DNA from: Siderastrea radians
Lineage: Eukaryota; Cnidaria; Anthozoa; Scleractinia; Rhizangiidae
Length of the DNA stretch: 64,000 nucleotides
Direction of reading: 5' to 3'
Assembly (NCBI GenBank): GCA_964017195.1
Contig: OZ024895.1
Coordinates: 21,450,233 to 21,514,232 of the forward strand
A program made the translations under genes and the position numbers. Positions 57,801 to 64,000 of this stretch are shown piece by piece. The stretch's first letter is position 1; each line of letters opens with the position of its first letter. The notes beneath the pieces are model-generated. The model had not been told where the DNA came from, did no database searches, and saw nothing but the letters and a program-made list of their open reading frames with translations.

Positions 57801-60040
57801 CAAATGTTACTTCCCCACAGTCGCTTGCTCATAAAATGGGGCCTGGATGGGAGGACATACTCCCTGCCCTGTAGGTCAACAAATGGTTTGCTTGTTGATG
57901 AGCCGCAATGTACCTCTTGAGTACCCTTTCAAATCTTAACAAGCTTGCTCTGTATTCCTTTATTTTTTTCACCTTTTAGCCAGGGAACATTTGTGTTCAT
58001 GATCGTGGTAGTGAATAAAAAAATCAAAACATTGCCTGTGCTTGTGCATCGATGTGACAGGTTCAAATCCTGGGGTTGATGCCAGATAGTAAATGTTGTT
58101 GGTTCTTGTTCTTCCTCCCTCCTCGTAAACCAATATTTCCAAATCCCAATTAGATCTGAAATCTAAGGGCCACAGGTTTGTAAGTTATAAGGATGTCACC
58201 CTGGTTAAACAAAGTCAATTTATTTATTTGTTTATATGTTTATGTGCTTATTTATTTATTTATTCATTTATTTATTTATTAAGGTGGACTTTTCATATGT
58301 ACAATGCAAACTGGAAACAAATTGGTTCAAAGTGATTTTTTTAAAGTAGGTCATCATTAGGACTTGATATTCTCTATGCTTAAACACTGACCTTATGTTA
58401 TTCCTCGACAGAGTTTTGGTGAACCTTTCAAGAAACAAACTGCTCTAGAGGTACCCCTGGTAATGCCAGCAGCAGGGGCAGCAACAGCACTTCAGTCCAT
58501 CAACCAACCGCTGGGATTACAGTTCACGTCTCTCATACCCACAGGTAAGTGACAGCCATGACAACAAGAATGGCAGGCAGTAATTTGTCTTGCTTAGCAG
58601 AATCTGTGTCAATCCAGAGATTAGCTCGCAATATCACCCAGACAATTATTACCGAAGAAACAAGATGTTAGCATACATGGTGTGCTGAACAGTCATTTTT
58701 TATTCATGGATGCCATTGTCAAGTACATATTGGAGGTTGTCGGACAATTCTGAAATTTAAGCCAGTTTGATATAACCAACAATGGATGATCTTCTTTAAT
58801 ATGAGGGGTAAGTCTTTAGTACAGAGATGGATTTTTATATGTTGGGAGAAAATTTTAGTCTCTTTTGGATTTGGACAAAGTGAACTGTCCATGATAGAGA
58901 GGTGTCAATAAAGAGAAGTTTTACTGTACCAGCTTTGAACAAGAATTATTATTCTTTGCTGCAAGTTTTTTATTGTTTTATTAGTATCTCCGTCCTGTTG
59001 TGGAAAAGGTTGGGGATTAACATATCTTTTGCCTCTTTCCCAGTGCCGTTTCTCGCACCTGGATTGCCGTTGGTTCAAACACAAGCACCTCAGGTAATTA
59101 TATCTGTCACTTATGATATTTAGGAGGCTTTTTACTGAAGGTGTAAGCTGGACATGTTGACGTCATGAAGGTTTTTGGAAGTATATCCAAATTAAGCGTA
59201 CCCCAGTACGTTCAATGCTACGCTTTCAACTACATCCAATTTCGCGACAAGTATACTTAATTATGGCAACTGTGGCAATTGACCTGTCAAGATTTTCAAT
59301 TCAGACAATTCATCCTTTGCCAGCGAACAACATCATGTTTAGTCCCTTGATTAAGTAGTGTCACATGTAAGTCTACTTAAGTCTCCTTTTTCCTTGCAGT
59401 TAATTCTCAAGTCACATTAGTGTAAAATTTTCTCCTATTGGAGATCAGTGTATATAATTATAGATGCTTTTTGTGATTTAACAGTTGCACTTAGCACAGT
59501 GAAACACACTGTACATGTGGCTTCTGGTGTAATTTGCTATGTGTGTGTGGGGTTTGCTTTGCTGACCAGTCAAATGTAGTTTCTGGTGCTCTCATTACTT
59601 AAGGGCCATAAACTGTAACACCTGTCATAGCCATATTAATACACTTAATGGAACCTTAATGTAGTTTGTCATGGTTGTGTTGTTGGATTCAACATGTGAC
59701 TTCTCCAAAATGGCCAGTAAACTCAGTCTGAGTGTGGCCATTGTAGAGATGTTTGACTGTAGGTTGCAAGTGATTCTAACGTTGCTGTTTCCTTTCCTGT
59801 TCCTTGTTCCACTAGTGGCAACCCCAGGTGCAGCCACAGGTGCTTAGCTATTTGCCTGTGGAGTCAGCTGCGACGCCTCCACCTCCTCTAGCTCCTCCAC
59901 CTCCTCCTCCTCAATCATCCTACCAAATCATTGACCCTCAAGTCCAGTCAATGGACATCCAGTACTGGAACAGCTACACATTAGGGTCCGCACCCACCAC
60001 ACCCACTTTTGTCATGGCACCACCGCCCCATGTTATATGA
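39768..60040 (+). CDS. MBNL: Muscleblind-like splicing regulator (eight-exon model)
   Basis: Exons are 39768-39829 or 45185-45237 (alternative first), then 48701-48917, 53319-53489, 54040-54174, 54411-54623, 58412-58544, 59044-59093 and 59816-60040. All junctions keep phase. The product is 401 aa (first exon a) or 398 aa (first exon b). Muscleblind proteins bind YGCY motifs in pre-mRNA through two tandem pairs of CCCH fingers and regulate alternative splicing. Here fingers 1 and 2 are [20 protein letters not shown] and [18 protein letters not shown]. Fingers 3 and 4 are [18 protein letters not shown] and [18 protein letters not shown]. The finger 1-2 and 3-4 linker is Gln-rich and the C-terminus is Pro-rich. 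Finger 3 has the shorter CX4C spacing rather than the usual CX6C. Confidence 0.93.
39925..40275 (+). repeat. Segment duplicated at 44,600-44,990
   Basis: CGAATCGGACCATATCGCCT, AGTTTGCTGCTTCC and TTTTGCCTCGTGACAGAAGG have close counterparts in the same order at 44,608-44,870. In this copy the segment follows exon 1a. In the other it precedes exon 1b, so it looks like a promoter/5'UTR unit of a tandem duplication. Confidence 0.7.
40862..40947. mobile_element. 68-bp TAGCCTGC hairpin with 9-bp target duplication
   Basis: Element 40,871-40,938 has ends TAGCCTGCACGCAGACGTCT and AGACGTCTGCGCGCAGGCTA. It is flanked by ATCTACGTC and ATCTACGCC (one mismatch). It shares ends with the 698-bp element at 56,287, so it is probably a deletion derivative. 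Confidence 0.7.
41286..41476 (+). CDS. Possible third alternative first exon (weak)
   Basis: An open frame with ATG at about 41,322 ends IIQLDP plus AG at a strong donor GTAAGA, in the same phase 2 as exons 1a and 1b. The Lys/Arg-rich protein does not resemble them. No homology support. Confidence 0.2.
41664..41772. repeat. Pentanucleotide microsatellite (ACATG/ACATC)
   Basis: Alternating runs of GACATGACATG and ACATCACATC over about 110 bp. Confidence 0.85.
42411..42622. repeat. TTAA-ended interspersed repeat, copy 4
   Basis: TTAACCCTTTAGACCCTG at the left and GGGCTTAAAAGGGCTAA at the right. Internal TTCTCCTTACTGTTCTCC and CTAGTAAGGAGAATTTG match copies 1 and 2. Confidence 0.6.
43079..43615. 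repeat. MITE family with AACCGGGCCC ends, composite
   Basis: It starts ACCGGTTGTTCAAAGCAGGA and ends GTTTTGAACAACCGGGCCC. A second inner head (GTCAGAAAGCCGATTAGTGC) lies at about 43,381, suggesting two overlapping copies. Related to 25,628-25,808. Confidence 0.6.
43621..43792. repeat. TTAA-ended interspersed repeat, copy 5
   Basis: TTAAGCCCTAGTGGTTAGCA at the left and GTTAAGGGTTAA at the right. It abuts the end of the preceding MITE. Confidence 0.55.
45185..45237 (+). CDS. MBNL: MBNL alternative first coding exon 1b
   Basis: [17 protein letters not shown] plus AG, donor GTTCGT, phase 2. It is a shortened homologue of exon 1a, preceded by duplicated upstream sequence (CCACAGCTATG and CGCGCATGCTCTTTCATAGA). 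Spliced to exon 2 it gives ...THR-YLFSDK in frame. Confidence 0.65.
45240..48700 (+). other. MBNL intron between exon 1b and exon 2
   Basis: No further exon is supported. Open frames at 46,228 and 46,671 lack good splice sites. A GTCACGAGTCTAGATTCCGG inverted pair near 48,344-48,470 is repeat-like. Confidence 0.4.
48701..48917 (+). CDS. MBNL: MBNL exon 2 (finger 1 and start of finger 2)
   Basis: 217 nt, acceptor TTCTCGCTAG, donor GTATTT. It encodes [18 protein letters not shown] and the first CX7CX6CX3H finger, then the VTACFDSLK start of finger 2. An internal ATG (MLVPVMG) could serve as an alternative start if no upstream exon is used. Confidence 0.93.
51129..51200 (-). mobile_element. CR1-like LINE 3' tail
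   Basis: An (AAT)n run followed by TATATAGCGCTATAATTTAT and ATGCGCTTTACATGA. This matches the 3'UTR of the CR1 copy at 35,829-35,910. It is severely 5'-truncated. Confidence 0.65.
51205..51345 (+). pseudogene. LINE endonuclease-domain fragment
   Basis: An open stretch encodes [20 protein letters not shown] then [16 protein letters not shown]. This is the H-V-D-D...FxxLLxxFxLxQHxxxPTH pattern seen in CR1-type apurinic endonucleases. It is cut at both sides. Confidence 0.7.
51454..51639. mobile_element. Penelope-like inverted terminal hairpin
   Basis: The outer arms GGTAAGATGAACGTTTATTC and GAATAAACGTTCATCTTACC continue through CTCACGATGGAAT. The centre ATGAGGTCCACCTCAT joins two opposed copies of the CTGATGAaGACTAGCAG motif. 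Confidence 0.65.
51507..51556 (-). ncRNA. Candidate hammerhead ribozyme of Penelope type
   Basis: The minus strand reads CATCGC-CTGATGA, a 20-nt stem II region, then GAAAC-GTC-GTGATC. Helix I can pair ATCGC with GTGAT directly flanking the two core boxes. Helix II has ACT/AGT with a mismatched closing pair. Helix III would be minimal, as known for hammerheads in Penelope-like elements, which tend to act as dimers. The opposite arm has the CTGATGA box but lost GAAAC. Confidence 0.5.
52848..53280. repeat. Degenerate tandem copies of the 106-bp family
   Basis: Recurring TTTAGGATTTCATCCACA, GACTCCAAAGTTA and ACAACCACAATGTAC segments at about 105-110-bp spacing over four diverged units. It ends just before MBNL exon 3. 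Confidence 0.6.
53319..53489 (+). CDS. MBNL: MBNL exon 3 (finger 2 end and Gln-rich linker)
   Basis: 171 nt, phase 0 to 0, acceptor TTGTTTTTAG, donor GTAAGT. It encodes [20 protein letters not shown], then MENNGRLLQ and a poly-Gln tract with [19 protein letters not shown]. This aligns with the vertebrate LAQQMQL linker. Confidence 0.94.
54040..54174 (+). CDS. MBNL: MBNL exon 4 (linker)
   Basis: 135 nt, phase 0 to 0, acceptor ATATTGCAG, donor GTCAGA (weak). It encodes a hydrophobic/Pro-rich linker ending [11 protein letters not shown], matching the LMRTDRLE lead-in to finger 3. Confidence 0.88.
54411..54623 (+). CDS. MBNL: MBNL exon 5 (fingers 3 and 4)
   Basis: 213 nt, phase 0 to 0, acceptor TTTTTTCTCAG, donor GTTAGT. 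Finger 3 is [18 protein letters not shown] and finger 4 is [18 protein letters not shown]. These are followed by [15 protein letters not shown], which matches vertebrate PPAHLQAKIKAAQYQ. Finger 3 lacks the two-residue insertion usual in this position. Confidence 0.95.
56278..56993. mobile_element. MULE-like transposon with 9-bp target duplication
   Basis: CTTGTAACA at 56,278-56,286 and 56,985-56,993 flanks a 698-bp element (56,287-56,984). The inverted ends are about 110 bp, starting TAGCCTGCGAATACAGCCGC and ending GCGGCTGTATTCGCAGGCTA. The interior encodes a helicase fragment but no transposase. The long TIRs and 9-bp duplication point to the Mutator superfamily. Confidence 0.82.
56498..56818 (+). 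pseudogene. RecQ-like helicase N-terminal fragment inside transposon
   Basis: A 106-codon frame with ATG at 56,498. The segment [20 protein letters not shown] is a Q-motif-like lead-in. It is followed by [19 protein letters not shown], a Walker A (GSGKS) motif typical of RecQ/superfamily 2 helicases. The frame then diverges and stops before motifs Ia-VI, so it cannot be an active helicase. It may be a captured gene fragment or a deletion relic of a larger helicase-bearing element. Confidence 0.75.
57296..57428 (-). CDS. Antisense exon-like segment in MBNL intron
   Basis: 133 nt between acceptor TTCCATTCCAG and a strong donor GTAAGTG. One frame stays open (44 codons plus 1 nt): [20 protein letters not shown] then [20 protein letters not shown]. 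No family recognised. Confidence 0.35.
58210..58283. repeat. TTTA microsatellite
   Basis: (TTTA)n with minor interruptions. Confidence 0.85.
58412..58544 (+). CDS. MBNL: MBNL exon 6
   Basis: 133 nt, acceptor TTCCTCGACAG, donor GTAAGT, phase 0 to 1. It encodes [20 protein letters not shown] and an Ala/Gln-rich stretch. The KKQTALEVP segment may correspond to the KRPLEAT region of vertebrate MBNL. Confidence 0.85.
59044..59093 (+). CDS. MBNL: MBNL exon 7 (small)
   Basis: 50 nt, acceptor CTCTTTCCCAG, donor GTAATT, phase 1 to 0. It encodes [17 protein letters not shown]. Ending in phase 0, it can join either exon 8 or the exon at 62,420. Confidence 0.82.
59816..60040 (+). CDS. MBNL: MBNL exon 8 (terminal, Pro-rich)
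   Basis: 225 nt including TGA at 60,038, acceptor TTGTTCCACTAG. It encodes [17 protein letters not shown], a [13 protein letters not shown] tract and a Tyr/Thr/Pro-rich tail ending PPPHVI. The start of the exon keeps phase 0. Confidence 0.88.
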   Translation, partial: WQPQVQPQVLSYLPVESAATPPPPLAPPPPPPQSSYQIIDPQVQSMDIQYWNSYTLGSAPTTPTFVMAPPPHVI

Positions 60041-61361
60041 TCTGAGGGGCAGCTTTTTGTATGCATGTGTATGGGTGGTGTGTCTTAATTATAGTGCAAA
60101 GAGCACAGGGGTACAGCACGTGAAGTGATTGTACGGGGAGTCCCAGATTGAGAGACTGAAGTCCGAGTGTTGTGAGCTTCTCCTTTGCTTAAAGCAAGAA
60201 ATGACGGAGGTTATACCTGCCGTGGTTGGGGGTTGCCATTGTGTAACATAGATGTTAAAGAACCAGTCCAATTTAATGGCCGATCCACTCTGACAGCAAG
60301 ACGGTTTTGTTCTTGGGATGTTGTGTGATGGAAGCATTCAAGTACTATTCTAAAGAGAGAGATAAATCAAGGACAAAGTTACGGACACTGGAAGTTCCAT
60401 AAAAGACTTCCTATCCTGTATAATAATTAATATATCAATTGAAAGCTCTTTACATTCTTTTCAGTTACGGCCATGTTTAAATTGAGTCCATAATTAAGTA
60501 AAGAGTAGCAACTAAGTGAAATAGAGTTTAATACGTTCTTGGCAGATTTTTCTAGTGAGCTTTAAAATGAAGTTTTGGTTTGCAGTGTGAATCAGAAGAG
60601 CTTGAACACTAGAGTTATTTCTGGAATGTAACTGTGCCATTTGGGAAAACCAATTATATGCGAGGTGAACAATGGCAAGCTCTAACGGTAATTATTATCC
60701 TTGTGGTTGTAGTTTCCTCTCTCATTCCACTGATCACTCGTGTCAAATCAAACCGTTCACTCTTTTCCAATTCACACAGCACCAACTACCCAGTTTCATT
60801 TTAAACTTACTTTTAAAATCTAGCTTGAGAAAAGAGAACTGAACTGGATTATTTGAGAACTGAAAGAATCATGTTTTTAAGATGTGGATTTGTTATGAAA
60901 GAAGAAGAAAGTTACTTCACTGTAGTTTATTAATTAATTAATTTCATGCATCATTTAGAAAGAACTATTTGCATCTGTAATAATTTTATTTGGGAATGTT
61001 ATTTACATTACTATTTAAACTGAAGAGATTGTTTTGTACGTACTTTCAAAAGATCTGTATTTTGTAAAATACTTTAGCCTGCGTAAATTCATGTAATTTT
61101 GAATACCGCAGGAGCAGAACCTTAAAGACAAAAATGATGATTATTTGTACTTTTGAACTGTGAACGATAGCATCTTAATTCATCAAAGAGTGGGTTACAT
61201 TTTGTTGACCCAGGAAATACACAGTAATAATAAGTTTAGAATTTTAAGAAAACACGGCAATTCTGTTTATTGCTTTGTGAAAGAGCTGTTCTGTGAGAGA
61301 AAAGCGAGAGTGTTCTTTATTAAACTTAAATTTTGTCTTGGAATGTGCCTCACAAAATAAA
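60041..61361 (+). other. MBNL: MBNL 3'UTR candidate with AATAAA at 61,356-61,361
   Basis: AT-rich sequence without ORF after the stop. AATAAA at 61,356 is a plausible polyadenylation signal, and another occurs near 61,608. The boundary is not proven. Confidence 0.5.
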
Positions 61362-62419
61362 CTTTAAATGAAAGACACCAATTATTTGTATGACTTTAAG
61401 TTATTTTTTCTGAAATTTATATGGGGTTTAGATTGGTCAAAGGCACATTAAAAAGGACAATTACATTGATTTGATTTTTTGTATGTGATTAACTAAAATA
61501 GTTTGTTATTAATGGCTGTGCCATTATGAGTTAGTTATTAGAATAATTAGAAAAATTGTTTTACTGCAAGACTAGAAAATTGGCAAATCAAAATTGGTGA
61601 ACAAAAAAATAAACTGTAAACCAATCTGGAAAAACTGAAACAGTTTTTTATGTGTCTTGCAGTAAAATTTTTCAGTTTTCATGGTAACAAATAGATAAGT
61701 TTTTGTAGAGGATACAATATTATTTTATGTTTATTATACGTGATTGTAGAGTTTAATTGAATCATTAAAAAATGTCTATGTCGTCTGTCCAGTGGTGTTA
61801 ATTATGTGTTTATTCTAAATTATATTGAACAGTGTCTTGATTTATTTCAAGTGTGTCTTCCTCACTGAATTCCCCTTTAATGTTACAATTTCCTCCACTT
61901 CGTGTGTTTAATGTGTTTGGTAACATATTTAGATATACTGCATAGTATTTTACAAATAGTGTGATTTAAATGTCTTGGTCAGTTATTGACCAACAGATTT
62001 AAGTCATGCCCTTTGTTGTGGCCTGGATGAAATGTGCATGATATTGGATGGCACTTTCACGTGTTATTTGAACTTGGGAAATTTTTTAGTTTGAACCCAG
62101 GAAAGGAATAGTTGAATTCATAATCTGCCTGTTGTAGCAAAAGGGTGTGTCATCTTCAAGCCACAGCGAGCATGCTTGCATAGTCTATTCTTGCTGCTTT
62201 CACACCTTTAGCCAGGCAGGTCCCCAGTGCTTGCTGCATTTCATGCATAATAACATTGCATTTTCAGCATAATTCCCAACTTGAATAATGAATTTGTTTT
62301 ATTTAGCAAGTTAAGATTTCTTGTAGTTTATTTTAATCTGCCCTACCACTGGCACTTTCCCGCCTGACCGACTGACACCTATCAATCAATCTGAGACCCT
62401 TTTGTTTTTCCCTTGACAG

Positions 62420-62507
62420 AACTCCTCCAATGGGTTGCCAGTTTGTCGGGACTTTGTCTCAGGCCAGTGTCACAGAGAAGCCTGCCGCTATGCCCACGTT
62501 AAAGACA
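62420..62507 (+). CDS. Exon with a fifth MBNL-type CCCH finger
   Basis: 88 nt, acceptor TTTCCCTTGACAG, donor GTGAGC, phase 0 to 1. It encodes NSSNGLPVCRDFVSGQCHRE and continues ACRYAHVKD. The finger C-X7-C-X4-C-X3-H has exactly the spacing of MBNL fingers 2 and 4, and GQCHREACRYAH is close to [12 protein letters not shown]. It is 2.4 kb past the exon 8 stop. Exon 7 ends in phase 0 and could splice to it. Alternatively it belongs to a separate CCCH gene continuing beyond the window. Confidence 0.75.
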
Positions 62508-62924
62508 GTGAGCTCTTTTTCTTGTGTTAATGCTTAGCTGATTAGCCCTGTTAGCGGCAGCACTAACCAATACAAAACCAAAGGCAATTAAATTCCAAGA
62601 GAATGTGGATTCTCTGTCAATCATAAGGCATAAAGAAGTTGTCATGAATTGAAAAAATATTGGTCCATTTTGATATGTACTCTTAGAACTGCCTGCCGGG
62701 TAGAACTGTTGTGGTGTTGAGCTGTGCGCTAAAAGGGCTAAGCTTTGCTTAAGTCTTATTGCTTGGCAGGCTCTCATATTGCTTTGCTGGCCTGTTTCTG
62801 AAAGACATTTAACTATGTAACAAGGGATCAGAGTTGTCTACAAAAAATTTCAAGCTGCCCGGGCTGCGCCCTGGGACCTTGTGAAACCGTGACGGCAACT
62901 AAGTAACTAGGACATCTCATTAAT

Positions 62925-63045
62925 TAACTAATTAAATAAATTAAAATTAATTGGTTAATTAACTAAATTAAATTTAATTAAGGTAAATAAATTGTTTAAT
63001 TTAATTAATTGTTTAATAGTTTTGTTAATTTTAATTAACAAACAA
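62925..63045. repeat. TTAATTAA-rich low-complexity tract
   Basis: Repeated TTAATTAA and AAATTAAATT motifs over about 120 bp. Confidence 0.75.
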
Positions 63046-63271
63046 TGAATCTGCACATGGATTATACGTTTTGGTAGATGTCTTAACCTTCCTCTGCAAA
63101 ACAACAATGTGAAATTACCAAATTAAAAATTTTATGGAGCACATTAACACATGGTCAACTTCTCTTTGAACTGGAATGCCATCCCTACAAATTCAGCTCT
63201 TGTATACATGTAGTTCACATGCATCAGACAACTTGAGCGAAATGACAAAGTCGCAGATAGTTTAAAATGCA

Positions 63272-63675
63272 TTAAGACAGATTCCGCTCAATGTTCGAGC
63301 AATAAGTGCAAAAAATATTTACCAAAAAACAACTCGTAGCACGGTAACATTTTAAATGCTATTTGAAACGTCTCACTCTAGTTCACTTGCCCAAGTGACC
63401 CCGCGATGAAATTCTCAACCATTCTCAAGAAAATTAATTTCAAATCTCGTAAAAGTATGCTAAAACGGGCGCCATTTTGTTTTGAACTGACATGAAGCGT
63501 CTTTTTAATTGAATATTGATAACTTCAAATCCAATTTTCTCTCGCGGGGTCAGCTTGGGAGCAAAAGTAACGATAAGTTCTTATCTGTTCTCAAAATGTG
63601 ACAGTGCTGTAAGTATTTTTTTGGTAACTTAATTTTTGCACTTACTGCTCGAACGTTGAGCGGAAATCGTCTTAA
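63272..63675. repeat. MITE with TTAA target duplication
   Basis: TTAA at 63,272-63,275 and 63,672-63,675 flanks 396 bp. The inverted ends are GACAGATTCCGCTCAATGTT and AACGTTGAGCGGAAATCGTC, extending about 58 bp to AATAAGTGCAAAAA/TTTTTGCACTTACT. No ORF. Confidence 0.78.
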
Positions 63676-64000
63676 TTTGTTTTTGTTTGAAAGTTGTTTT
63701 ACATGGTGTTGCTGTCATGGTTTTGTAAGGTCCCCGTTGTTGGGAAAGCAATTTTGGCTTCGTTTTTCTAGGGCTAGCTCAAAATTGATACTCTTGTAAT
63801 ATTTAGGGTTACTTATTTGGGGGGGGGGGGGAGGCTGAAAGTCATACAGCTGGATGAAATCTGTGGCCCTTTTAGCTGGGTGGGACAAAGTGTGGATAGT
63901 TCTGCATAAAAATTTGTTCTTGTTAGAAGAAATAAGATGCCTGCTTCCTCAAGAGTAATGTACAAAAGTTAATACATATCACAAACATGGTGACTCCCTC

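Larger units (their letters stand above)
54624..58411 (+). other. MBNL intron 5
   Basis: Holds the 56,287 transposon, an antisense exon-like segment at 57,296-57,428, a (GGCT)n run near 57,100 and a TTTA microsatellite at 58,210-58,283. The region 54,660-56,270 shows only a diverged repeat around 55,740-55,890. Confidence 0.6.

Overview
The window is from an animal genome, most likely an anthozoan cnidarian and probably a stony coral. Genes are split into short exons with GT-AG introns. The introns are AT-rich and packed with small inverted-repeat transposons, and the two recognisable proteins are bilaterian-like. The species assignment is inference. No prokaryotic operon, rRNA or CRISPR array is present, and no intact tRNA gene was recognised.

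Left half (about 3.3-32 kb, minus strand): a gene I identify as MINDY-4/FAM188B-like, a Lys48-specific deubiquitinase family. Thirteen exons were assembled by eye, and every junction between neighbouring exons that I could test keeps phase. One further 25-nt microexon is possible. The exon expected to carry the catalytic cysteine (GGPCG-type motif), the exon just before 7,438 and the terminal exon were not found. The introns hold most of the mobile DNA. This includes a nearly full-length Tx1/L1-like LINE (11,129-16,507) with a 14-bp target duplication, nested inside an older LINE remnant. It also includes a composite element with a 9-bp duplication (3,810-4,715), palindromic CATGCCCGGCATG arrays (20.9-21.6 kb and 27.3-27.7 kb), and many MITEs.

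Middle (about 32-39 kb): intergenic or far-upstream DNA. It is dominated by an ACTG satellite (31.5-32.0 kb) and a 2.8-kb foldback element. That element has a 10-bp target duplication and arms made of about 70-bp tandem repeats, and it was itself invaded by a 5'-truncated CR1-like LINE and a TTAA-flanked MITE.

Right half (39.5-62.5 kb, plus strand): a muscleblind (MBNL) RNA-binding splicing regulator, divergent from the MINDY-4 gene. Two duplicated alternative first coding exons (39,768 and 45,185) end in the same phase and both fit exon 2. Exons 2-3 encode zinc fingers 1-2, exon 5 encodes fingers 3-4, and the last exon ends at 60,040. An unattached exon at 62,420-62,507 encodes a fifth MBNL-type CCCH finger and could be an alternative 3' exon. 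MBNL introns contain a Penelope-like hairpin with a hammerhead-ribozyme core. They also contain a MULE-like transposon with a 9-bp duplication that carries a RecQ-helicase fragment.
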